Assembly: GCA_031277435.1 (NCBI GenBank)
Contig: JAITMI010000011.1
Span: forward strand, 1-6,770
Source of the DNA: Pseudomonadales bacterium
Lineage (GTDB): Bacteria > Pseudomonadota > Gammaproteobacteria > Pseudomonadales > Pseudohongiellaceae
Direction of reading: 5' to 3'
DNA length: 6,770 nt
The notes beneath the pieces were generated by a model. It was not told the origin of the DNA and made no database searches. It saw nothing but the letters and a program-made list of their open reading frames with translations. Made by a program: the position numbers and the translations under genes. Of the stretch, positions 1-4,832 are shown one piece after another (position 1 is the first letter of the stretch; each line of letters opens with the position of its first letter).

Positions 1-731
1 CACCACATCAAAAATGGCATCAGCAATAATTTCAACAGCACGATGAGGCTGGCGCTGCCGAGTTCGCCGCCGATGCGGTAACGCGCCAGTCCTGCGCCTA
101 AGGAGAACAGGGTGCCCGGTACCGCGGCGGCGGCGAGCAGTTCCAATACCCGCTGCAAGGGGGCGTAAAGGCCGATGCCGCTGAGGTTGTAGGCGGCGCC
201 GAGCAGGAGGCTGCTGCTGATGGGGTTGATCAGCATTTCGTACAAGACTCGCTTCAGCGCGGCCCACAAGCCGCCGCCTTCCAAGCGGCTCAGGCCCACT
301 ACCAAGGTGCCGAAACCGAACAGCAATAAATTATGGAACGTGATGACTAGAATCATCGGCACGAAGGCGTCCTGCCCGAGAAATTGCAACGTTAAGGGAA
401 TGCCGAGTACCGTGACGTTGGCGTAGCTGGCGCCCATGCCGAACACGCTGAGCGCGCTCCAGTCCAGTTTGAAACACAGCCGCCCCAGCGCCATGCCCAG
501 CAAGTACACGAGGAACAGTACGCCATAAAACGCGCCGAGATAGGACCAATCGATCACGGGCGGAAACGCGGCGGTGGCGCTGCCGAGGAACAACATGCAG
601 GGCAACAGATACCAGAACGAGGCGCGTTCGATCGCGGCGCTTTCGATTTCGTTGAATAGCCGCAGGCGGCGCGCGCCATAGCCTAGCGCGGCGACCAGGA
701 CTACGGGCAGGATGGCTTCGAAGACGTTCAT
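1..731 (-). CDS. AEC-family (auxin efflux carrier-like) permease, N-terminal part, runs off the left edge
   Basis: I translated this partial gene directly from the minus strand: 243 residues are present and the 3' end lies outside the window. AEC transporters are inner-membrane carriers of about 300 to 320 residues with ten helices; characterised bacterial members move malate, malonate or related anions, and the substrate here cannot be read. Seen: hydrophobic helices beginning at MNVFEAILPVVLVAALGYG, the family-typical SYANVTVLGIPL segment (residues 102-113, conserved Asn105), an Asn-Pro pair at 169-170, and VPGTLFSLGAGLA (204-216), which corresponds to the second conserved crossover region. 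The start is the ATG at 729-731; the encoded N-terminus fits the family, but I see no clear Shine-Dalgarno site before it. A strong minus-strand terminator ends only about 26 bases upstream, leaving little room for an independent promoter. Family assignment is confident, substrate unknown. Confidence 0.9.
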   Translation of the reverse strand, partial: MNVFEAILPVVLVAALGYGARRLRLFNEIESAAIERASFWYLLPCMLFLGSATAAFPPVIDWSYLGAFYGVLFLVYLLGMALGRLCFKLDWSALSVFGMGASYANVTVLGIPLTLQFLGQDAFVPMILVITFHNLLLFGFGTLVVGLSRLEGGGLWAALKRVLYEMLINPISSSLLLGAAYNLSGIGLYAPLQRVLELLAAAAVPGTLFSLGAGLARYRIGGELGSASLIVLLKLLLMPFLMW

Positions 732-757
732 GGGGCAGACAGTTTTGAACCAGGCAT

Positions 758-792
758 AAAAAAATTGGCCATCCCGCCGTAGCGGGATGGCC
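758..792 (-). terminator. Rho-independent terminator on the minus strand
   Basis: A perfect 11-bp inverted repeat (767-777 with 782-792, tetraloop 778-781) reads on the minus strand as GGCCATCCCGC, loop TACG, GCGGGATGGCC. It is followed after AA by a run of seven T (A758-764 on the plus strand). It would end leftward transcripts from the 192-residue exported-protein gene, whose stop codon lies about 225 bases upstream. It sits immediately before the AEC permease gene, which is on the same strand. Confidence 0.85.
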
Positions 793-852
793 TGGTGCGT
801 GATTTTAACGGACTTTGTCTGCTCGTGCTGAAGCTGCTCAAAAGCCTCGCCC

Positions 853-948
853 TGTCATTCTGCGCGGAGCGAAGCGCAGTCGCAGAATCCACTAACACCG
901 CAACATCAGGCATCGTATGGATTGTGCGACTTCGCGCGGAATGACAGC
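853..948. repeat. Dispersed palindromic intergenic repeat (REP/MITE-like, no ORF)
   Basis: The outer arms, CTGTCATTCTGCGC at 853-866 and GCGCGGAATGACAG at 935-948, are inverted repeats matching at 13 of 14 positions. The left half is itself folded: ATTCTGCG (858-865) pairs with CGCAGAAT (882-889) around a GCGAAGC core. The GTCATTC...GAATGAC ends with a GCGAAGCG core resemble a style of short non-coding palindrome scattered between genes in many proteobacteria. It lies in the 3' untranslated stretch between the exported-protein gene and its terminator. Copy number cannot be judged from one window. Confidence 0.6.
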
Positions 949-970
949 GGAGAAATAAACCGCCCTTTTA

Positions 971-996
971 CGCCCCCTCCGCGGGCAAAAGAGGGA
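971..996. repeat. Imperfect GC-rich inverted repeat, possible diverged relative of the palindrome at 6714-6737
   Basis: Just downstream of the exported-protein stop codon, a CCCCCTCCGCGGG block is followed by AAAAGAGGGAG, so short CCCTC-like and GAGGG-like arms face each other. The pattern recalls the perfect CCCTCCC...GGGAGGG palindrome at the right end of the window, but similarity is limited and the pairing is weak. I mark it only as a possible degenerate copy; it lacks a T-run and is not a convincing terminator. Confidence 0.25.
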
Positions 997-1017
997 GCCG
1001 TTCAGCTTACCTTCTTT

Positions 1018-1596
1018 CTACGGCGTCGCATCCCGCAAGGTAGCGAAGGTCGCGGCGCTGGCGTAATCGCGCAATTGCAGGTGGCCGTCGGCTACTTCCG
1101 CCGCGTCGCTTTGCGCGCTTTTCATGGTGAGGTTGTTGCCTTCCTTGCGCAGTTCCAGCAGGGTAAAGGGCTCGGTGGAGGTATTGGGTTCCCGCCACAG
1201 ATAAGGGTTGCGCGTCTTGAGCGCGGGCGTTATCAGCAGCACCAGGCGGCCAGGGTCGTTGGCGTCCTGCCAGGCGTACTTCACTGAATAGCCGGAGGCG
1301 GCCTGGGTGAACAGGTAGCCGCTCGTGTTTTGTGCTTGCAGTGCCTTGGTGAAAGCCTCCACGTCTTGTCTGCTCAGATAATTCTGGTAGGCGCGCGTTA
1401 CGGCTTGATTTTGCGCGTCATTGCTGATGCCGAGGAGCGATAGCCGCACCTGTGCATCCGCCGCGCCGCGCGCTTGCTCCGTGGCGCCTCTCAGTTCCAA
1501 CAGCGGCGCGGCCTGCGCGCTCTGCCAGCCCCAAAGCAAGCTCAGCAGTACCAATAAAAAACGGGCGCTGAACAAGGTAATGAATCGCTTATACAT
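1018..1596 (-). CDS. Exported protein of unknown function (192 aa)
   Basis: I do not recognise this family. The start at 1594-1596 is preceded on the minus strand by GAGGAGG (plus-strand 1604-1610) at 7-nt spacing, which makes it a secure start. The N-terminus is a classical Sec signal peptide: basic MYKR, a hydrophobic core rich in Leu and Phe at about residues 6-24, and an AQA-A cleavage motif predicting processing after Ala29 to a mature protein of about 163 residues. There is no lipobox cysteine, and the mature part has no cysteine or further membrane segment. It is mixed polar sequence with a distinctive central stretch ALKTRNPYLWREPN, then an acidic and alanine-rich tail. A periplasmic or outer-membrane-associated location is inferred. 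The gene has its own terminator downstream (758-792) and is insulated from the protease gene by another (1725-1757), so it is probably monocistronic. Coding is well supported, function unknown. Confidence 0.82.
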   Translation of the reverse strand: MYKRFITLFSARFLLVLLSLLWGWQSAQAAPLLELRGATEQARGAADAQVRLSLLGISNDAQNQAVTRAYQNYLSRQDVEAFTKALQAQNTSGYLFTQAASGYSVKYAWQDANDPGRLVLLITPALKTRNPYLWREPNTSTEPFTLLELRKEGNNLTMKSAQSDAAEVADGHLQLRDYASAATFATLRDATP

Positions 1597-1724
1597 CGTT
1601 TTGCCTCCTCTTTGTTTTGTTGGTCAGTTGGATTGCATGGCTTGCTTATGCAGCCGTATGCAGTGTAACGCGAGGATGGCGCTGCATGTAGAGAGGGGGA
1701 ATTGCAAAAATTTTGAGATAAATC

Positions 1725-1757
1725 AAAAAAAAGAGCCTCGCTTTGGCGGCGAGGCTC
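1725..1757 (-). terminator. Rho-independent terminator of the Do-family protease gene
   Basis: On the minus strand, GAGCCTCGC (1749-1757) pairs perfectly with GCGAGGCTC (1733-1741) around a 7-nt loop. It is followed directly by eight T (A1725-1732 on the plus strand). It begins about 31 bases past the protease stop codon at 1789-1791. The 9-bp GC-rich stem plus U-tract is textbook, and it separates the protease gene from the exported-protein gene downstream. Confidence 0.93.
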
Positions 1758-1788
1758 AAGAGGGAATACTACTTTGCAAAAACGGCTA

Positions 1789-3210
1789 TCAGCGCAGAAT
1801 TAAAAACAGCGATTGGCCGCCGCGCAGAATGTTGAGCGCTACCGTGCGCTCGGCATTGCCGAGTTGCTCTTGCAGGTCGTCCGGGCCGCTCACCGGGCGG
1901 CGATTGACGGCGGTGATAACGTCGCCAGCGCGCAGGCCGTTGTTCCAGGCGCGGCTGTCTTGATCCACGGTGCTGACCAGCACGCCGCCATCGAGATCGC
2001 CGTAGTCGGGGTCATCGGCGGGCACCGCGCTGAAGCTGGCGCCTTCGAGCACGGAATTTTGCACGCCCTGCGCGGACGCCACTTGCGTGGGATTGCCCGG
2101 CGCGATGGTGGCGCTGACTTCCTGACGCGCGTCACCACGCAAGAAACCGATGCGCACGGTTTCGCCAGCGCGGATCAGGCCGATGGTGTTGCGCAGATCC
2201 GAGGCGCCTTCAATGGCCGCGCCGTTCACGTCGACGATCACGTCGCCCGCCTGCAAACCCGCCGCCAAGGCCGGAGAATCGGGCGTTACGCTTTGCACCA
2301 CGGCGCCTTCGGTGGCCTTGAGTTCGAGCGCTTCGGCCACATCAGGCGTGAGGTCGGTGATCTGTACGCCCAACATGCCGCGCTGCACCGAGCCGTATTC
2401 AATCAATTGGTCCACAACTGACTTGGCCATGTTGATCGGCACCGCGAAACCAATGCCGACATTGCCGCCCGAGGGCGCGATGATGGCGGTGTTGATGCCT
2501 ACCAGTTTGCCGTCGTAATCCACCAGCGCGCCGCCGGAGTTGCCGGGGTTTATGGAAGCATCGGTCTGAATGAAGTCCTCATAGCCTTCGGCGTTGATGC
2601 CGGCGCGGTCGAGCGCGCTGACGATGCCGGTGGTCACGGTTTGCCCCAGCCCAAAGGGATTGCCGATGGCGGCGACGAAATCGCCCACGCGCAGCGTTTC
2701 GGAATCAGCCAGCGGCACTGCGCTCAGGCCCTCGGCGTCGATTTGCAACAGCGCCACGTCGGTACCGGGATCGCTGCCGATCAGCTTGGCGCTGAGGCGG
2801 CGCTTGTCGGTCAAGGTCACCGAAATATCCTCGGCGCCCGCCACTACGTGATGATTGGTCAAAATATAGCCCGCTTCAGCGTCGATGATGACGCCGGAGC
2901 CCACCGCTTGCGTTTGGCGTTGCCGCGGCTGCTGCCGTTGTGGTTGTTGTGGCTGCTGTGGTTGCGGCTGCCCCGGATCTTGATTCTCAAAGAAACGCCG
3001 GAAGAACTGATCGTTCAATAAAGGGCTTTGCTCCTCCGCCGTGTGTCCGCTCACCGCGATGTTGACTACCGCGGGCGTTACTTCTTGCAACATCGGCGCC
3101 ACGCTGGGGCGCGTAGCGTCAGCGGCTTGCGTGAGCGGGCTCAGCGCCAGGCTCATGCCGCCGACGGCGGCGACGAAGAGTAGCGCGGGTACTTGGGTTT
3201 TCAGCTTCAT
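1789..3210 (-). CDS. Do/HtrA-family periplasmic serine endopeptidase (DegP/DegQ/MucD type)
   Basis: This is a complete 473-residue protein, close to the usual length of proteobacterial Do proteases, which degrade or chaperone misfolded envelope proteins in the periplasm. Seen in order: a signal peptide with a probable TQA-A cleavage near residue 29; a Gln/Pro-rich linker (79-101); and a trypsin-like domain with the catalytic triad His121 (TNHHVV), Asp151 (GTDVALL) and Ser225 (GNSGGAL). Two PDZ domains follow, at about 278-370 (GMLGVQITDL, then SPALAAGLQAGDVI) and about 385-470 (RAWNNGLRAGDVI). Two PDZ domains make it a DegP/DegQ/MucD-type rather than a single-PDZ DegS-type enzyme; which of these paralogues cannot be settled here. 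The ATG at 3208-3210 has GAGGAG (3221-3226) at 10-nt spacing. The gene is single, with its own terminator at 1725-1757 and a divergent SET-domain gene upstream. I found no convincing sigma-E-type or sigma-70 promoter in the divergent gap. Confidence 0.97.
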   Translation of the reverse strand: MKLKTQVPALLFVAAVGGMSLALSPLTQAADATRPSVAPMLQEVTPAVVNIAVSGHTAEEQSPLLNDQFFRRFFENQDPGQPQPQQPQQPQRQQPRQRQTQAVGSGVIIDAEAGYILTNHHVVAGAEDISVTLTDKRRLSAKLIGSDPGTDVALLQIDAEGLSAVPLADSETLRVGDFVAAIGNPFGLGQTVTTGIVSALDRAGINAEGYEDFIQTDASINPGNSGGALVDYDGKLVGINTAIIAPSGGNVGIGFAVPINMAKSVVDQLIEYGSVQRGMLGVQITDLTPDVAEALELKATEGAVVQSVTPDSPALAAGLQAGDVIVDVNGAAIEGASDLRNTIGLIRAGETVRIGFLRGDARQEVSATIAPGNPTQVASAQGVQNSVLEGASFSAVPADDPDYGDLDGGVLVSTVDQDSRAWNNGLRAGDVITAVNRRPVSGPDDLQEQLGNAERTVALNILRGGQSLFLILR

Positions 3211-3424
3211 AAGGTTGGGTCTCCTCTTACTATGAAGGGCTGCCGCTATCCTGGGGACGGCGCGCAGCCGGGGTCTTTACAAGCGCGCGTCAGAAGTTGA
3301 GGGCAGATGCTGAGTCTTCAAGAATGGTTCTCGTCAACGGCCCGTCAAAAACCGCGTGGGGCGCAACTGGACTTGCCCTTCCCCGCTGCGTATCCTCGCG
3401 CGTCCTCAATTTCAGGAGCCCGCC

Positions 3425-3880
3425 GTGATAGTGCCCGCCTACGAAATCAAACGCGCCGTCCATGCCCACGGCAAAGGCTTGTTTTTGCGCCAGGCCGTGC
3501 GCAAAGGCCAAGTGCTGGTGGCGCCCGACGCCATCAACCGCGTCTACAACGCCAGCGAACGCGCCGCGTTGACCCCCGGTTCGCCCGAGGACGAGGCCAG
3601 CGTGCGCTGGTTCGAGAGCTATCACACCGTCAGCACCGACTGGCCGGACGATTGCTACGTGAATCATTCCTTCACCCCCAGCGGCCTCTGGCACCTCGGT
3701 TTCATTTTCGCCACGCGCGATCTGGATGCTGGCGAGGAAGTGACCGTGGACTACCGGTTTTTGGTGGATGACCACGAAGTCATGCCTTTCCTCGACACGG
3801 AAACCGGGCGTGAAATCGTGGGTTATTCCTGGGCAGAAAATTTGAAGCGTTCCACGGAGTTGTTGTTGGGCTTGTTGTGA
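3425..3880 (+). CDS. Small SET-domain protein, putative protein-lysine methyltransferase
   Basis: Translation gives 151 residues with SET-domain signatures: GKGLF at 16-20 (the N-terminal SET strand), VNHSFTP at 79-85 (the NHS motif that helps bind S-adenosylmethionine) and GEEVTVDY at 103-110 (catalytic-Tyr motif). SET enzymes methylate lysines of proteins; bacterial targets are mostly unknown, and none is suggested here. The protein is nearly all SET core and lacks the cysteine-rich pre- and post-SET regions of eukaryotic histone methyltransferases; the Cys often seen after NHS is Phe. I chose GTG at 3425 because AGGAG (3414-3418) stands 6 nt before it. An in-frame GTG at 3356 would add 23 residues unlike the domain and lacks a good ribosome-binding site. 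A weak sigma-70-like pair, TTGAGG (3297-3302) and AAGAAT (3320-3325) with 17-bp spacing, lies upstream. The gene diverges from the protease gene; whether the two are functionally linked is unknown. Confidence 0.85.
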   Translation: MIVPAYEIKRAVHAHGKGLFLRQAVRKGQVLVAPDAINRVYNASERAALTPGSPEDEASVRWFESYHTVSTDWPDDCYVNHSFTPSGLWHLGFIFATRDLDAGEEVTVDYRFLVDDHEVMPFLDTETGREIVGYSWAENLKRSTELLLGLL

Positions 3881-3892
3881 TTGCGCTACGCC

Positions 3893-3917
3893 AAGCCCCC
3901 GCGCGGCTTTGTATTTT
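3893..3917 (+). terminator. Possible weak terminator after the SET-domain gene
   Basis: AAGCC (3893-3897) can pair with GGCTT (3905-3909) across a C-rich 7-nt loop, followed by TGTATTTT. The 5-bp stem is short and the T-run is interrupted, so termination would be inefficient. It overlaps the proposed -35 of the vapB promoter. Confidence 0.3.
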
Positions 3918-3936
3918 CATGCGCCGCATGTATAGT
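3909..3936 (+). promoter_or_regulatory. Probable vapB promoter with a palindromic operator between -35 and -10
   Basis: TATAGT (3931-3936) matches the sigma-70 -10 consensus at five of six bases. A weak TTGTAT (3909-3914) lies 16 bp upstream as the -35. Filling the spacer is a perfect 6+1+6 palindrome, CATGCG-C-CGCATG (3918-3930), directly abutting the -10. Type II antitoxins of the VapB class repress their own operons by binding such inverted repeats with their N-terminal swapped-hairpin domain, so this is the expected autoregulatory operator. The elements are seen; the regulation is inferred from the family. Confidence 0.6.
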
Positions 3937-3968
3937 CCAAACGCCCATCCCACGCTAACGAGGCGCCC

Positions 3969-4202
3969 ATGACCAGTTCGACGGTCTTTATCAGCAAGCG
4001 CAACCAGGCGGTGCTTCTCCCCAAAGCGGTCGCCTTTCCCGACAACGTGCATCAGGTCGATATTCTGAAAATCGGCCGCGCCCGCGTGATCGTGCCGCAA
4101 GGCAAGCGCTGGGACGATTTCTTCGACAATGGACCGCGCGTCAGCGAGGATTTCATGGCGGATCGTCTCCAGCCGGAAACGGAAAAGCGCGAGTCTTTCT
4201 AA
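3969..4202 (+). CDS. vapB: VapB-type antitoxin (AbrB/MazE-like), intact
   Basis: This complete 77-residue protein has the typical size of VapB antitoxins. Residues 3-50 (STVFISKRNQAVLLPKAVAF, then ILKIGRARVIVP) form the swapped-hairpin DNA-binding domain found in VapB of the VapBC/MvpAT group. The polar C-terminal part (RWDDFF through EKRESF) is where such antitoxins wrap the PIN-domain toxin. The ATG has GAGG (3960-3963) 5 nt upstream. Its stop codon overlaps the vapC start in a TAATG junction, the standard translationally coupled arrangement. The antitoxin keeps all expected parts although its toxin gene is destroyed, so it is now an orphan that could still bind its own operator or neutralise a related VapC elsewhere. 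That last point is inference. Confidence 0.92.
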   Translation: MTSSTVFISKRNQAVLLPKAVAFPDNVHQVDILKIGRARVIVPQGKRWDDFFDNGPRVSEDFMADRLQPETEKRESF

Positions 4203-4288
4203 TGCTTTCCTACATGCTGGATACGAACATCTGTATCTACGTGATGAAGCGCCATCCGCCAGAGCTGCGTGACAAATTCTGCCATTAG
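4202..4288 (+). pseudogene. vapC: vapC toxin remnant, N-terminal 28 residues
   Basis: The frame starts at the ATG overlapping the vapB stop and encodes MLSYMLDTNICIYVMKRHPP followed by ELRDKFCH, then stops at TAG 4286-4288. MLDTNICIY is the first PIN-domain strand of VapC ribonucleases, with the first catalytic aspartate (Asp7). Intact toxins of this group are about 130 residues. The stop codon lies within the first bases of the inserted cassette, so coding capacity ends where the insert begins. The central region that should supply the conserved Glu of the active site is absent from the window. A fragment of this size cannot be an active nuclease. Confidence 0.88.
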
Positions 4289-4632
4289 TCTCAAGAGACG
4301 AGACGGCGCCGACAATTAACTAGCACGGAGTCCGCATGGTAAGAAAAATCGTTTTCTTTGTTCTTGGTGCCATTATCGGTATAGTTATCTGTTTCTTGCT
4401 TGCGTATGCAGGTAGCTGGATTGTCGCTCATACTGAGATTCAGCTACATGTCTCAGAAGATGAGCAGCAGAGAAATTTCAATATATTTATCGTGGCAAAT
4501 TTGATCTTCGCAGCTTTAGGCGGTTACCTTCTAGCAAGAAAAATGGCTCGTCGGTGACGCATGGAATATCTGACTCTGCCTAATGTTTAGTTCAAGCGGA
4601 CCCGCTGACGCGGGCCGCTTAACTTGTGGCCA
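4285..4632 (+). mobile_element. Putative solitary integron gene cassette inserted in vapC
   Basis: This segment of roughly 348 bp interrupts vapC and has the anatomy of an integron cassette. It begins with TTAGTC, close to the TTRRRY cassette start, has a short leader, holds one promoterless ORF (4336-4557, about 40 percent GC and visibly AT-richer than its neighbours), and ends with an attC hairpin. A 6-bp direct repeat GCCATT stands at both junctions (4281-4286 and 4629-4634), as expected if the crossover falls within a shared A-TT or similar triplet. In the excised circle the R'' box GCCTAAT would pair with ATTAGTC at six of seven positions. The exact ends are inferred. The crossover triplet would be ATT rather than the usual GTT, and the 3' spacer before it is 8 nt instead of about 6. 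No integrase gene or second attC is in the window. Confidence 0.7.
4336..4557 (+). CDS. Cassette-borne small two-helix membrane protein (73 aa), unknown function
   Basis: I do not recognise this protein. The ATG has GGAG (4327-4330) at 5-nt spacing. Seen: a basic start (MVRK), a long hydrophobic helix at about residues 5-31 (IVFFVLGAIIGIVICFLLAY and onward), a polar acidic loop at about 32-47 containing SEDEQQRN, a second helix at about 48-66 (FNIFIVANLIFAALGGYLLA), and a basic RKMARR tail. By the positive-inside rule both ends should be cytoplasmic with the short loop in the periplasm. The gene is about 40 percent GC (88 of 222 bases), clearly unlike its neighbours, which suggests transfer. 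It fills the insert in the same direction as vapB and ends 20 bases before the attC site. No promoter is evident within the insert, so the vapB promoter could drive it. Small hydrophobic proteins of unknown function are common in integron cassettes. Confidence 0.75.
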   Translation: MVRKIVFFVLGAIIGIVICFLLAYAGSWIVAHTEIQLHVSEDEQQRNFNIFIVANLIFAALGGYLLARKMARR

Positions 4633-4638
4633 TTCGGT
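4578..4638 (+). other. attC (59-base-element-like) recombination site
   Basis: Boxes in order: R'' GCCTAAT (4578-4584), a 5-nt spacer, L'' GTTCAAGC (4590-4597), a stem and TGAC loop (4606-4609), then L' GCTTAAC (4617-4623). The arm 4590-4605 pairs with 4610-4623 over 14 bp, leaving exactly two unpaired bases, C4593 and A4600. These correspond to the two bottom-strand extrahelical G and T that orient integrase on attC, at the positions known from the aadA-type sites. The R' box is degenerate: the best candidate is ATTCGGT (4632-4638), complementary to R'' at five of seven positions and possibly donated by vapC. The paired core is highly specific for attC; the terminal R' side is the weak point. 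Confidence 0.85.
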
Positions 4639-4806
4639 GACAAGGCCGAGGCTCATTGCGCCGAGCTCGAACGCGCTGGCACGCCTTGCGGCCCGCATGA
4701 CATGCAGATCGGCGGCCACGCACGCAGCGAAGGCTTGATCGTCGTCACCAATAATCTGCGCGAATTTTCCCGGATGCCGGGACTCAGAACCGAAAACTGG
4801 CTGTAA
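4630..4806 (+). pseudogene. vapC: vapC toxin remnant, C-terminal part
   Basis: From CCA at 4630 the frame reads PFGDKAEAHCAELERAGTPC and continues through GPHDMQIGGHARS, LIVVTNNLREF and PGLRTENWL to TAA at 4804-4806. This is the C-terminal half of the VapC/MvpA-type PIN nuclease: GPHD corresponds to the conserved GP-x-D aspartate, and VTNN to the last active-site segment. It is out of frame with the N-terminal remnant. Compared with my recollection of the family, about 50 central residues (including the catalytic Glu) are missing, and about four more (a GQIR-like segment) are absent after AEAHC. A TTG at 4624 could nominally start a 60-residue peptide, but no ribosome-binding site supports it, so I treat this as relic sequence. 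Confidence 0.85.
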
Positions 4807-4832
4807 GCTTCCCTGCTTTGTAATTAGCCGCT

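Noticed and set aside
1813..2421. Long plus-strand frame opposite the Do protease gene
   Set aside because: It is a shadow of GC-biased codon use on the other strand. The minus-strand protease has catalytic residues, PDZ domains and a signal peptide; this frame has no recognisable domain or ribosome-binding site.
3211..3424. Sigma-E or strong sigma-70 promoter for the protease gene in the divergent gap
   Set aside because: No GAACTT-type -35 with a correctly spaced TCTGA or TCAAA was found. A TTGACG on the minus strand near 3335 has no acceptable -10 at 16 to 18 bp.
3290..3775. Minus-strand frame of 161 residues opposite the SET-domain gene
   Set aside because: It overlaps the SET frame, whose motifs are unmistakable, and has no homology I can recognise.
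4288..4304. GTCTC...GAGAC inverted repeat at the start of the cassette as a regulatory hairpin
   Set aside because: The arms are only 5 bp with alternative pairings caused by a tandem GAGAC repeat, so it is too short to claim.
4281..4634. GCCATT direct repeats read as a transposon target-site duplication around the vapC insert
   Set aside because: There is no transposase and no terminal inverted repeats, and the 3' end carries an attC-type hairpin, so a cassette explains the segment better. A 6-bp repeat alone is also weak evidence.
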